From Proteus cibi (GTDB lineage Bacteria > Pseudomonadota > Gammaproteobacteria > Enterobacterales > Enterobacteriaceae): a stretch of 64,000 nt of DNA. The stretch covers positions 123,866-187,865 of the forward strand of contig NZ_PENW01000005.1 of assembly GCF_003144405.1 (NCBI RefSeq). The letters run 5' to 3'. Both the position numbers and the translations under genes were made by a program. Shown here one piece after another: positions 43,647 through 52,412 of this stretch; within the stretch, counting starts at the first letter, position 1; the number at the start of each line of letters is the position of its first letter. The notes beneath the pieces are model-generated. The model was not told the DNA's origin. It saw nothing but the letters and a program-made list of their open reading frames with translations, and did not search any database.

Positions 43647-45242
43647 ATGAAACGCAAAGTGGTGATTGGTGTTTTAGGCACAACATTAGATAAACGGGGT
43701 AAAAGTCATAAAAGATGGAACTCATGGCGCCCAACGATTTCGATTTGTCATCAAAAAGACTTTCCCGTTAGTCGATTGGTCATGATCCATCAACCTAATG
43801 ATTCTATGTTAGCGTCAAAAATCACTGAAGATATCCATACCATCTCCCCTGACACTGAAGTCTTACCTTACGAAATGGATATTTGTGATCCTTGGGATCT
43901 GGAAGAGGTTTATAGTCACTTTCTTGATTTTGCAGTGAGTTATCCATTTGATACTGAAAATGAAGAATATTATGTACATATCACAACAGGTACGCACATT
44001 GCTCAGATTTGCTGGTTTCTACTGACTGAAGCCCATTACTTACCCGCAAAACTATTACAAACCTCTCCTTCTTCTAAAATAAGAGAAAATGAAGAAGGTA
44101 TCAAAACAGTACAATCCGCCACGGGAAGTTATGCTGTTATTGATCTCGATTTAAGCCGTTATACAAAACTAACGAGCCGATTTGAGCATTACCATAATGA
44201 GTCCCTCTCGTTCTTGAAATCGGGGATTGCCACACGTAATGAACGTTTTAATACTTTAATTGCTCAAATTGAACGTGTTGCATTACGCTCCGTTGCGCCT
44301 ATTTTATTAACAGGCCCCACAGGAGCTGGGAAATCATTTCTTGCTCAACGTATTTATGAATTACGACAATCTCGCCATTTTGTAAAAGGTCGTTTTATTG
44401 CTGTTAACTGTGCCACTTTGCGTGGTGACAATGCCATGTCCACTTTATTTGGACATGTAAAAGGGGCATTTACAGGTGCATTACAAACCAGACAAGGATT
44501 GCTTAGAGAAGCCGATAAAGGGATTTTATTTCTGGATGAAATTGCAGAATTAGGACTTGATGAACAAGCCATGTTACTTAAAGCGATAGAAGAGAAATCT
44601 TTTTATCCTTATGGCTCAGATACTGAGGTGCAAAGTGATTTTCAACTGATCGCAGGAACACATCGTGATATGGACAAGCAAATTGCAAAAGGATTTTTCC
44701 GTGAAGATCTCTATGCAAGGATCAACTTATGGTCTTTTTCACTACCGGGTTTAGCTGATCGTAAAGAGGATATTGAGCCTAATATCGATTATGAATTGCA
44801 TCACTTTGCAAAGCTTTACCAAAAGGTGATCCGTTTTAATGCTGATGCGAAATCACACTATATTCGATTTGCCACATCTGAACAGGCATTATGGCGTGGT
44901 AATTTCCGCGAACTTAGTGCTAGTATAACGCGAATGGCAACACTTGCCGAAAATGGTCGTATTACCCTGCCTCTTGTTGATGAAGAAATTAATCGTTTAA
45001 AACAAAATTGGGGTGTTGTTTCTTCTACCTTATTTAATAGTACGGATATTGATCTTTTCGATCTGAGTCAACTGAATACCGTTATCAAAACATGCCAGCA
45101 ATCATCAACACTCTCAGAAGCCGGTAGAAAACTTTTCGCAGTATCAAGGCAAAATAAAAAACAACCCAACGATGCCGATCGCCTACGTAAGTATCTGGCG
45201 AAATTCAATTTAAGTTGGGAACAAATTCAACATGGAGAATAA
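43647..45242 (+). CDS. rtcR: RtcR, sigma-54-dependent activator of the rtc operon
   Basis: 531 residues (E. coli RtcR 532). The N-terminal ~180 residues are the RtcR/CARF-type sensor domain ('KVVIGVLGTTLDKRGK', 'EYYVHITTGTHIAQICWFLL'). The AAA+ domain has Walker A 'GPTGAGKSFLAQ', the sigma-54 contact loop GAFTGA in 'VKGAFTGALQTRQG' and Walker B 'GILFLDEIAEL'. The C-terminal HTH region ends the protein. CARF domains bind RNA-derived ligands such as 2',3'-cyclic phosphate ends or nucleotides. It is divergent from the operon it controls and 9 bp upstream of rnz. Confidence 0.95.
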   Translation: MKRKVVIGVLGTTLDKRGKSHKRWNSWRPTISICHQKDFPVSRLVMIHQPNDSMLASKITEDIHTISPDTEVLPYEMDICDPWDLEEVYSHFLDFAVSYPFDTENEEYYVHITTGTHIAQICWFLLTEAHYLPAKLLQTSPSSKIRENEEGIKTVQSATGSYAVIDLDLSRYTKLTSRFEHYHNESLSFLKSGIATRNERFNTLIAQIERVALRSVAPILLTGPTGAGKSFLAQRIYELRQSRHFVKGRFIAVNCATLRGDNAMSTLFGHVKGAFTGALQTRQGLLREADKGILFLDEIAELGLDEQAMLLKAIEEKSFYPYGSDTEVQSDFQLIAGTHRDMDKQIAKGFFREDLYARINLWSFSLPGLADRKEDIEPNIDYELHHFAKLYQKVIRFNADAKSHYIRFATSEQALWRGNFRELSASITRMATLAENGRITLPLVDEEINRLKQNWGVVSSTLFNSTDIDLFDLSQLNTVIKTCQQSSTLSEAGRKLFAVSRQNKKQPNDADRLRKYLAKFNLSWEQIQHGE

Positions 45243-45251
45243 TATTTCATT

Positions 45252-46169
45252 ATGGAGCTCACTTTTTTAGGCACTAACGCAGGCGTTCCTTCTAAAGATC
45301 GCAATGTCACCAGTATGGTGCTCGATTTACAAAATAAACAAAAAAGCATGTGGATGTTTGATTGTGGTGAAGCAACACAACATCAAATATTGCATACCCG
45401 CGTGAAACTACCGCGTTTAAATAAAATTTTTATTACCCACTTACATGGCGATCATATTTTTGGTTTACCGGGATTACTTTGTAGTCGCTCAATGGGTGGA
45501 ACGGAAACACTTTTAACGGTGTATGGCCCTAAGGGTATAAAAGCCTTTATAGAAACGGCACTGACATTAAGCCAATCCTATTTAACTTACCCTATTAATA
45601 TTGTTGAAATTGACGAAGCGGGTTTTCTGTTTGAAGAGGAAGGTATCAAAGTCAGCTGTGAAGCACTTTCTCATCCCGTACCGTGTTTTGGTTATCGCTT
45701 GGAAGAAGAAAACCGCCCAGGTAAATTAGATGCCGAAAAACTGAAAGTTGACAACATTCCTGCTGGCCCTTGGTTGCAAGAGTTAAAACAAGGTAAAACA
45801 ATTCAATTGCCAGATAGTAGAGTTATTAACGGTAAAGAGTATATTGGTCCTGAAATAAAAGGCCGTTGTATTGTCATTTTTGGTGATACACAACCTACAC
45901 CAAATGCATTAAAGCTGGCTAATAACGCAGATGTTATTGTTCATGAGGCGACGTTTAAACATGAAATGGCAGAACAAGCGAATAGTCGAGGACACTCAAC
46001 AACAGTACAAGCCGCACAGTTAGCTAAAGAGGCTAATAGCAAAAAGCTGATTATTACACATATCAGTAGTCGCTATTCTCCTGAAGAGTGTGTTGAATTA
46101 CTCAATGAAAGCCAACAAATCTTTAGCCATACTGAAATGGCTTCTGATTTTGAGGTATTTAAGATGTGA
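45252..46169 (+). CDS. rnz: ribonuclease Z (RNase BN/ElaC), tRNA 3' processing
   Basis: 305 residues, the short form of RNase Z. The metallo-beta-lactamase zinc motif 'THLHGDHIFGLPGLL' and later 'FGDTQPTPNALKLANNADVI' with 'HEATF' and 'GHSTTVQAAQLA' are all present. 'ITHISSRYSPEE' completes the metal site. It cleaves 3' trailers of tRNA-like precursors. The start is 9 bp after rtcR with GGAGAA upstream, so it is probably co-transcribed with the regulator. It could process the tRNA-like RNA encoded on the other side of rtcR; that link is inference. Confidence 0.93.
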   Translation: MELTFLGTNAGVPSKDRNVTSMVLDLQNKQKSMWMFDCGEATQHQILHTRVKLPRLNKIFITHLHGDHIFGLPGLLCSRSMGGTETLLTVYGPKGIKAFIETALTLSQSYLTYPINIVEIDEAGFLFEEEGIKVSCEALSHPVPCFGYRLEEENRPGKLDAEKLKVDNIPAGPWLQELKQGKTIQLPDSRVINGKEYIGPEIKGRCIVIFGDTQPTPNALKLANNADVIVHEATFKHEMAEQANSRGHSTTVQAAQLAKEANSKKLIITHISSRYSPEECVELLNESQQIFSHTEMASDFEVFKM

Positions 46170-46191
46170 ATGCGTATTCACTAGATAACCT

Positions 46192-46210
46192 TGGCGATAT
46201 TACGTCGCCA
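46192..46210. terminator. hairpin between convergent rnz and the YetF-type gene
   Basis: TGGCGA (46192-46197) pairs with TCGCCA (46205-46210) with a 7-nt loop. A second small palindrome, TGAAT-GCGT-ATTCA, lies at the rnz stop. No U tract, so termination is uncertain. Confidence 0.4.
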
Positions 46211-46258
46211 TTGTTATAAATCATACTTCACTCATCGACGTATATTTTAGTTATTGGT

Positions 46259-46927
46259 CTATAGCGTAGTCCGTTTTATCTTCCCATCTTGTAAAATAAA
46301 ATTGACTTTTCCATCCCAAAACTCAGCTAAGAAAATCTCTTCCGGTTTATCAATATGCTGATTTTTCATCTCTTCTTGAAGCCAAGCTTCATCTTTTTCT
46401 ATTTGCGCTAATTCTGATGTTCGAATAACACCGTCTTTCATGACAATAATCGACGGCATTTTTGCACCATCACATACCACCGTAATTTGTCCATCAGGTT
46501 CAATTTGCGCGTAATTGACCTCTTGAAACGAATGAATACCCTGAGCATGAAGACGAGACGTTATGTTTAAAATGTCTATTTTGTTCTTTTTCTCCATGAT
46601 GTTTTCCATTATAAACTCGCCCTTCTTTATAATAGGAATAGGATTGCCAATGGTCACAGCGCGGAAAAAATTGAATCGCTTACTGATATAATTAAGCAAA
46701 GAGATAAAACAGACACCAATTAGGAAGACGATAATATATTGATAAAGCGGGATCGCATCGGTATAAATCACCCCACCCATAATGCCACCGAGCACAAAAT
46801 TGCCAATAAAATCAATAGGTGTCAATTGAGAGAGTTGTGTTTTACCTGATAAATTCATATGAGCTAGTATGATAGTAAAACCAATAATAAATTTGATAAT
46901 AACCAGAAAGTAATATTCCATTTGCAT
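46259..46927 (-). CDS. YetF/DUF421 inner-membrane protein
   Basis: 222 residues; a start two codons later (MEYYF) has better RBS spacing. Three N-terminal membrane helices (about 8-24, 37-59 and 64-82) precede a soluble C-terminal domain with 'SRLHAQGIHSFQEVNYAQIE' and 'DGQITVV', the DUF421 pattern of E. coli YcaP and Bacillus YetF-type proteins. The function of the family is not settled; spore-germination roles are known only for some Bacillus members. It is divergent from the lipoprotein gene. Confidence 0.75.
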   Translation of the reverse strand: MQMEYYFLVIIKFIIGFTIILAHMNLSGKTQLSQLTPIDFIGNFVLGGIMGGVIYTDAIPLYQYIIVFLIGVCFISLLNYISKRFNFFRAVTIGNPIPIIKKGEFIMENIMEKKNKIDILNITSRLHAQGIHSFQEVNYAQIEPDGQITVVCDGAKMPSIIVMKDGVIRTSELAQIEKDEAWLQEEMKNQHIDKPEEIFLAEFWDGKVNFILQDGKIKRTTL

Positions 46928-47021
46928 CTCACATTTCCAATAATCTCTGCCTGTTTATTATAAAGCAGAAAATCTCACCTAGATAAAAATCTAAATTATT
47001 TTTATTTTGTTTTCATGACGT

Positions 47022-47049
47022 TTGACTAAGGAAATACACTTAATATACT
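47022..47049 (+). promoter_or_regulatory. candidate sigma-70 promoter upstream of the helical lipoprotein
   Basis: TTGACT (47022-47027), a 16-bp spacer and TATACT (47044-47049). It lies ~140 bp before the start codon, so a long leader is implied if it is used. Confidence 0.4.
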
Positions 47050-47197
47050 TAGGTTTGTTGATTTTAAGACTCGCACTATACTTATTACGATAGTTTAGCT
47101 GTAACCTCTTACAATTAACGCAATAACTTCTCGCCTTTTCTAGTTCTTACGCGGGATATCACTGAATTGTTTTTGAATACACATTTTGGAGAAAAAA

Positions 47198-47833
47198 ATG
47201 AATAAAAAACTACTTACTTCATTGGTTCTAGCGGGTCTTGTTACTATTACAGCAGGTTGTGATGATTCATCTAAAAAAGTCGATGATAGTATTGACAAGG
47301 CAAAAGAAACAGCGACTCAAGTTACTGAAACAGCGCAAGATAAAGCGAATGAGTTAACGGAACAAGCCAAAGATAAAGCTGCTGACTTGAAAGAAGATGC
47401 ATCGGCAAAAGCAGATGAATTAACACAACAAGCTCAAGAACTAAAAGATAAAGCTGAACAAAAAGCGGCTGACTTAAAAGCGCAAGCTGATGAAAAAACA
47501 GATGCCCTAAAAGAGAGCATTTCACAAAAAACCGATGAGCTAAAAGATGCAAGTGCTGCAAAAGCGGAAGAAATTAAGCAAAGCCTAGAAGCTGAAAGTA
47601 ATAAATTATCTGAAAAAGCCGCAGAGCTAAAGCAAGATGCAAGCAAAACAGCTGATAATCTAATGCAAGAAGCAGACAACAAGATTGAACAGCTAAAAGG
47701 TGATGCATCAAAAACCAGCGATGATGTAAAACAACAAGCTCAAGAGACTGAAAACAAAGCACTTGATAAAGCGGATCAATTAACTGATCAAGCCAAACAA
47801 AAAATTGATGATTTAAAAACTGAAAACAAATAA
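47198..47833 (+). CDS. repetitive alpha-helical lipoprotein (LEA/apolipoprotein-like repeats)
   Basis: 211 residues from ATG 47198 with GGAGA upstream. An N-terminal lipoprotein signal peptide ends with ITAGC, so the mature protein is likely lipidated at that Cys (residue 21 or 22). The rest (~185 residues) is almost wholly Lys/Asp/Glu/Ala/Gln in an 11-residue-like repeat such as 'KADELTQQAQELKDKAEQKA'. There is no other domain. Such sequences form long amphipathic or coiled-coil helices, seen in LEA stress proteins. A periplasmic stress or envelope-spacing role is possible, but no function is known to me. Confidence 0.7.
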   Translation: MNKKLLTSLVLAGLVTITAGCDDSSKKVDDSIDKAKETATQVTETAQDKANELTEQAKDKAADLKEDASAKADELTQQAQELKDKAEQKAADLKAQADEKTDALKESISQKTDELKDASAAKAEEIKQSLEAESNKLSEKAAELKQDASKTADNLMQEADNKIEQLKGDASKTSDDVKQQAQETENKALDKADQLTDQAKQKIDDLKTENK

Positions 47834-47862
47834 TCTAATTTCAGTTTTTTTGATGAATTAAG

Positions 47863-47890
47863 AGCCAGTAATTTTCTACTGGCTTTTTTT
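47863..47890 (+). terminator. terminator of the lipoprotein gene
   Basis: AGCCAGTA (47863-47870) pairs with TACTGGCT (47877-47884), followed by a T run. It lies 30 bp after the stop codon. Confidence 0.85.
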
Positions 47891-48198
47891 GTATAAAAAA
47901 AAGACAAGGGTTGATCGGTTAAGCAAAAAATGTAACCATGTTCTCCTTTTTTCAACAGGAGAAACCTATTAAAGAGCGAAATTATCTAGTATATAAGGTT
48001 ATTAATAAATTGATTTAATTGTGTTTTTCTTCATCTTGCGGAAAAAATAATTTACTTCCGTTCTTTTATAAAGCATCTCTCCAATTTGGTGTTTTATTCA
48101 AATTTTCTTATGAACTTTTCTTTTCTGATGACATAAACAATCAGATCATGGGTAGCGAAAAGTCTCTTTCTAGGAAAATAACAAAAAATAGGTTAACT
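47891..48198 (+). other. leader/promoter region of the BCCT transporter
   Basis: An in-frame extension of the transporter ORF begins at 48019, but its residues do not look like BCCT sequence and it has no RBS. I treat this stretch as promoter and leader. No clear operator is seen. Confidence 0.4.
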
Positions 48199-50202
48199 AT
48201 GAGTCAACAAAACGATATAACCCCTCAAAAAGTTAGGATAAAAATTAATCCTCCCGTTTTTTATACATCAGCGTTATTAATTTTACTGGTCGTTGGTTTC
48301 TCTGCATTATTTCCAGAGTTAGCTAATGATAAATTAGGTCATCTTCAGGAAAACCTCTTCACAAATGCGAGCTGGTTCTACATTCTAGCCGTTGCATTGG
48401 TTTTGCTGAGTGTGACTTACTTAGGACTTTCCCGCTTTGGTCAAATCAAGTTAGGGCCAGATCATGCTCGCCCTCACTTTAGTTATTTTGCTTGGTTTGC
48501 CATGCTCTTTTCAGCAGGAATGGGGATTGGCTTAATGTTCTTTGGTGTTGCTGAACCTGTTATGCATTATCTCATGCCTCCGACGGGTGAAGCGCAAACC
48601 ATCGAAGCCGCAAAAGAAGCCATGCGATTAACCTTTTTCCACTGGGGATTACATGCATGGGCAATTTACGCCATTGTCGCGTTGATCTTAGCTTTCTTCT
48701 CTTATCGCCATGGTTTACCGTTAACACTGCGCTCTGCACTTTATCCAATTATTGGTGATCGCATACATGGCCCAATTGGTCATGCTGTTGATATTTTCGC
48801 TGTTATGGGAACCGTATTTGGTGTCGCAACGTCTCTTGGTTTTGGTGTTCTACAGGTTAATGCGGGTTTAAATCACCTCTTTAATGTGCCGATTAACCCA
48901 ACGATTCAAGTCATATTAATTGTTGTGATCACTGGACTTGCAACTATCTCCGTTGTTTCTGGGCTAGAGAAAGGTATCCGCTTTTTATCTGAACTTAACT
49001 TAGGATTGGCGGTTATTCTTCTTTTATTAGTCATTACTCTCGGTCCAACCGTATTGATATTAAAATCATTCGTTGAGAATACGGGGGGATATCTCTCCGA
49101 AATTGTCAGTAAAACCTTTAATCTTTACGCATACGAACCGAAATCGAGTGATTGGTTAGGGGGATGGACTCTGCTCTATTGGGGGTGGTGGCTTTCATGG
49201 TCCCCATTTGTAGGGATGTTTATTGCCCGCATTTCTCGAGGTCGTACTATTCGTGAATTTGTTGTCGGTGTTCTGTTTGTTCCTGCCGGCTTCACATTAC
49301 TTTGGATGACCGTTTTTGGTAACACGGCGATCCATTTAATCAAAGATAAAGGTGCAGAAGCCCTCGCCAATATCGTACAACAAGATGTGTCATTGGCTTT
49401 ATTTGAGTTCTTAAATTATTTTCCATTCTCGTCTGTTTTATCCTTCTTTGCGATGTTGATGGTAGTCGTCTTCTTTGTGACCTCAGCAGACTCGGGCGCT
49501 ATGGTTGTTGATACTTTAGCTTCTGGCGGTGATAGCGAAACGCCTGTATGGCAACGTATTTTCTGGGCTGCCTTAATGGGCGTTTCTGCAATTACTTTAT
49601 TGTTAGCTGGCGGTTTAACTGCGCTACAAACAGTCACCATTGCAAGTGCACTTCCCTTCTCAATGGTACTGCTTGCTTCTATTTATGGACTCATAAAAGC
49701 ATTGCGAGTAGATGTATATAAACGTGATAGCCAACAACTAACGACCATTGCACCACCAGCAAGTCGCAATCCGATCCCTTGGCAACGCCGTTTAAGAAAT
49801 ATTGCCTATTTTCCTAAACGCTCCCATGTAAAACGTTTTATGGATGAAGTGATCCAACCTTCAATGGAAATGGTGTCTGCTGAATTAAGTAAGCAAGCAA
49901 CGCAATGTATTATCCATAATGAAGAAGATGATCGAATTGGTTTTGAAGTCGACTTAGGCGATGACATGAATTTCTTCTATGAAGTTCGCCTGCGTTTTTA
50001 TACTCAACCCGCCTTTGCTTTAGCCGGATTAAGTGATGAAGAAAGAGACGAAGAACATAAATATTATCGTGCTGAAATTCATTTAAAAGAAGGTGGGCAA
50101 GATTACGATGTAATGGGTTGGACGAAAGAACAAATCATTCACGATATTCTTGATCAGTACGAAAAACACATTCACTTCTTACATGTATTAGGTAAGCAAT
50201 AA
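48199..50202 (+). CDS. betT: BCCT-family transporter, BetT-type choline uptake
   Basis: 667 residues from ATG 48199 (AGG at about 6-base spacing), matching the ~677 of E. coli BetT. Twelve membrane segments; the BCCT signature 'GWWLSWSPFVGMFIARISRG' and the sodium/substrate-site helix 'FSAGMGIGLMFFGVAEPVMH' are present. A long hydrophilic C-terminal domain (about 510-667) is typical of BetT and senses osmolarity. It likely imports choline by proton or sodium symport; no betAB genes are adjacent, so choline may feed another pathway. The substrate is inferred from family resemblance. Confidence 0.82.
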   Translation: MSQQNDITPQKVRIKINPPVFYTSALLILLVVGFSALFPELANDKLGHLQENLFTNASWFYILAVALVLLSVTYLGLSRFGQIKLGPDHARPHFSYFAWFAMLFSAGMGIGLMFFGVAEPVMHYLMPPTGEAQTIEAAKEAMRLTFFHWGLHAWAIYAIVALILAFFSYRHGLPLTLRSALYPIIGDRIHGPIGHAVDIFAVMGTVFGVATSLGFGVLQVNAGLNHLFNVPINPTIQVILIVVITGLATISVVSGLEKGIRFLSELNLGLAVILLLLVITLGPTVLILKSFVENTGGYLSEIVSKTFNLYAYEPKSSDWLGGWTLLYWGWWLSWSPFVGMFIARISRGRTIREFVVGVLFVPAGFTLLWMTVFGNTAIHLIKDKGAEALANIVQQDVSLALFEFLNYFPFSSVLSFFAMLMVVVFFVTSADSGAMVVDTLASGGDSETPVWQRIFWAALMGVSAITLLLAGGLTALQTVTIASALPFSMVLLASIYGLIKALRVDVYKRDSQQLTTIAPPASRNPIPWQRRLRNIAYFPKRSHVKRFMDEVIQPSMEMVSAELSKQATQCIIHNEEDDRIGFEVDLGDDMNFFYEVRLRFYTQPAFALAGLSDEERDEEHKYYRAEIHLKEGGQDYDVMGWTKEQIIHDILDQYEKHIHFLHVLGKQ

Positions 50203-50224
50203 TTTTATCTGCATAATAGCAACA

Positions 50225-50252
50225 AAAAGGAGATGCCATAGCATCTCCTTTT
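50225..50252. terminator. bidirectional terminator between betT and hpaR
   Basis: AAAAGGAGATGC (50225-50236) pairs perfectly with GCATCTCCTTTT (50241-50252) around CATA, and lies between convergent genes. Confidence 0.85.
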
Positions 50253-50267
50253 TTCTTATCAAATAAC

Positions 50268-50705
50268 TTATTTATCTGATTGTTCAACATCATCTACGTT
50301 AAGCGCAATCAACTCTTTTAATAATCCAGACAATCGTTGTAGTTTTTCAGTCGAAAATTTTTGCTCAAGTAATTGATAGCCTTCTTCAATTTTAGGCTGA
50401 ATTTTATCGTATAAACTTTGCCCATTAGCAGAAAGTGAAACAAAAAGTTTACGTTGGTCACTTATTGGTTTTAAACGACAAATTAACTCGTCTCTTTCCA
50501 TTCTAATCAGAATACCCGTTAGACTTGGTCGAAGAATACACGATTTTTGCGCTAATTCGTGGAAATCAATAGAACGTTTATCCGCAAGTACACGAATGAT
50601 CCGCCATTGCTGTTCTGTCAGATTATGCTCTTTAAGAACAGGTCGAAAAAAACCCATCGCAGATTCCCTTGCTTGTAATAGCGCGATAGTTAATGATTCA
50701 TGCAT
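50268..50705 (-). CDS. hpaR: HpaR, MarR-family repressor of aromatic (homoprotocatechuate) catabolism genes
   Basis: 145 residues from ATG 50705 (an upstream TTG is less likely). It resembles E. coli HpaR along its length: 'SLTIALLQARESAM', 'HNLTEQQWRIIRVLA', 'SCILRPSLTGILIRMERDEL' and 'LKPISDQRKLFVSLS'. It is a winged-HTH dimer that represses 4-hydroxyphenylacetate degradation genes and is relieved by the aromatic ligand. It is divergent from hpaC, 592 bp away. The catabolic hpa genes are not in the window, so its regulon may be reduced here. Confidence 0.88.
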   Translation of the reverse strand: MHESLTIALLQARESAMGFFRPVLKEHNLTEQQWRIIRVLADKRSIDFHELAQKSCILRPSLTGILIRMERDELICRLKPISDQRKLFVSLSANGQSLYDKIQPKIEEGYQLLEQKFSTEKLQRLSGLLKELIALNVDDVEQSDK

Positions 50706-51053
50706 AATCAAGAAGCTCTTTATATGGTGTTATAGGTGAAATGACAAATTATCACTCAATATAGACAGTGAAAAAGTACCGCTGCTTATGGTTTATAAAA
50801 TGACTATATTCTAAGAATAGACTAATTGTTACAATTATTCATATTAACAAATAAATAAAGTTGACTCAATTTTTGCAATTTTCTTCCCTTTGTGCAATTT
50901 ATCACCTATGTTCTTTTTTAGTGTTAATTTTATCTTCCACAACATCTTGAGCTATACGCAATTTTCATAAATTGGCAATTTGTGTTATCTCTTTATCAAT
51001 CCCAAAAAGTCGCCTAATTTGCCTATTATTCTACCTTTAAATTAGGAATAATA
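50706..51053. other. hpaR upstream region
   Basis: AT-rich non-coding DNA carrying the hpaR promoter. The sequences 'TTGTGCAATTTATCACC' (about 50890) and 'GGCAATTTGTGTTATC' (about 50974) are vaguely repeat-like. No firm operator can be assigned. Confidence 0.35.
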
Positions 51054-51212
51054 ATGCTTAGCGATAAGGTTGTCTCACCGTTTTCTGAGATAAAGTTAAC
51101 AAGTTGTAACAAAGAAAGATTGCTATCTTTGTTCATGCGCGGTAGCGTTACGGCTTTAAAACAACGCAACAAAGCAACCAGCAATAACATTACAACTTTG
51201 TTAGCGGAGTAG
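51054..51212 (+). CDS. candidate small ORF (52 residues) upstream of hpaC
   Basis: ATG 51054 to TAG 51210-51212 with AGGA 7 bases before the ATG. It encodes MLSDKVVSPFSEIKLTSCNK..., a mixed, soluble-looking sequence with a basic centre ('FMRGSVTALKQRNKATSN'). It ends 84 bp before hpaC on the same strand, and its stop codon is inside the inverted repeat at 51210-51239. I recognise no family. It could be a real small protein, a remnant of a larger gene, or a chance frame in the hpaC leader. Confidence 0.35.
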   Translation: MLSDKVVSPFSEIKLTSCNKERLLSLFMRGSVTALKQRNKATSNNITTLLAE

Positions 51213-51239
51213 TTAGATGATCTTTTAGTTATCTAACTA
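51210..51239. promoter_or_regulatory. inverted repeat upstream of hpaC, candidate HpaR operator
   Basis: TAGTTAGAT (51210-51218) and ATCTAACTA (51231-51239) form a perfect 9-bp inverted repeat with a 12-bp spacer, 58 bp before the hpaC ATG. The size suits a dimeric MarR-type regulator, and hpaR is adjacent. It could also fold as an mRNA hairpin. Confidence 0.45.
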
Positions 51240-51296
51240 ATAATTATTTTAAGTGAAGACGCCCACAGACGAGAAGTCTGGCAGTAGGAGTAAATA

Positions 51297-51815
51297 ATGT
51301 CTGAGGAAAAACAGGCTAACCCACTTTTTCGGGATGCAATGGCAAGCTTAGGCGCTGCGGTCAATATCGTGGCAACAAATGGCGATGCGGGATGTTGTGG
51401 CTTAACGGCAACAGCGGTATGTTCTGTTACGGATAATCCGCCTACCGTGATGGTTTGCATCAACAGTAAAAGTCAGATGAATACCATTTTTCAAGAAAAT
51501 GGAAAATTAAGTATCAATATCTTGAATCATGAGCAGGAAGAAATGGCCTGTCATTTCGCTGGAATGACTGGGCTTGCGATGGCAGATCGTTTTACTCAAC
51601 CAGGATGGCAAAACGGACAATTACAACAGCCGGTATTAACAAATGCGCTCGCTTGCCTAGAAGGTGATATTAATGATGTACGCCAAGTCGGTACGCATTT
51701 TGTTTATATGACCGAAATTAAGAATATTTCAGTACGTGAAGATGGCGATGGACTTATTTATTTTAAACGTCGTTTCCATTCTGTTAAAAATAAACAAGTC
51801 CCCATCCCTGCTTAA
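51297..51815 (+). CDS. hpaC: HpaC, flavin reductase component of 4-hydroxyphenylacetate 3-monooxygenase
   Basis: 172 residues with AGGAG upstream. The flavin reductase-like fold is marked by 'DAMASLGAAVNIVATNGDAG', 'GLTATAVCSVTDNPPTVMVC' and 'NGKLSINILNHEQEEMACHF'. HpaC uses NADH to supply reduced FAD to the oxygenase HpaB. No hpaB lies beside it, which is unusual for an hpaBC pair; the partner may be elsewhere or the enzyme may serve another two-component oxygenase. Confidence 0.88.
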   Translation: MSEEKQANPLFRDAMASLGAAVNIVATNGDAGCCGLTATAVCSVTDNPPTVMVCINSKSQMNTIFQENGKLSINILNHEQEEMACHFAGMTGLAMADRFTQPGWQNGQLQQPVLTNALACLEGDINDVRQVGTHFVYMTEIKNISVREDGDGLIYFKRRFHSVKNKQVPIPA

Positions 51816-51840
51816 ATTTCACCTATTTTACCTCAAGAGA

Positions 51841-51870
51841 AAAACGCACTTTTAATAAGGGCGTTTTTTA
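51841..51870 (+). terminator. terminator of hpaC
   Basis: AAAACGC (51841-51847) pairs with GCGTTTT (51861-51867), followed by further T's. It lies 26 bp after the stop codon. Confidence 0.75.
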
Positions 51871-52412
51871 TTGATTATAATCACGCCACAAAATTAAATA
51901 TTTACTTATATTAAGTGAATACTTATTTAATAAGATAACATTAGCTAACTTTTAGATATTTATTAAATAGTTATTAACATCTGTTTGTTATAAAAGAATA
52001 ATTTTTAATTATAATGAAAAAAATCTTTCTATAATCAATCAGTCACATAATCAAAAATATTTTCTCTCTACTTTTATTCTTTATCTTTATTTCATTCAAT
52101 CAGATTAAAATATAAACAAATAATAATCTTACTGGTTATATTTTATACCAAAAGTCAATTAAATGACTTTATTTGAAAATAAACTAATGAATATTTTTTT
52201 CAATCTGGTATTAATCTTACCCACAGTGTGATCAACCTTTGAGAAGTCATTCCATCAATATATTAGTCTACTCGACTTGCTGATTACCTTCTTAAATTTG
52301 CAAACATCACTCTAAATGCGACAGATAATGTTACCGTCGTGTAACATTCCTCGTGAATGTGAGTAAATAACATCGTTGTTGAAAATAAATAATAATTAGG
52401 GGCATTACAGAT
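51871..52412 (+). other. long AT-rich region upstream of dtpB
   Basis: About 540 bp with no ORF. Near the gene, 'ACATTCCTCGTGAATGT' (about 52343-52359) is an imperfect inverted repeat, and AGGGGC serves as the dtpB RBS. The length suggests complex promoter control, but no site can be named. Confidence 0.4.

Noticed and set aside
47322..47762. Several Leu/Ser-rich frames opposite the helical lipoprotein
   Set aside because: They are antisense images of the repetitive Lys/Ala/Glu codons, with no RBS.
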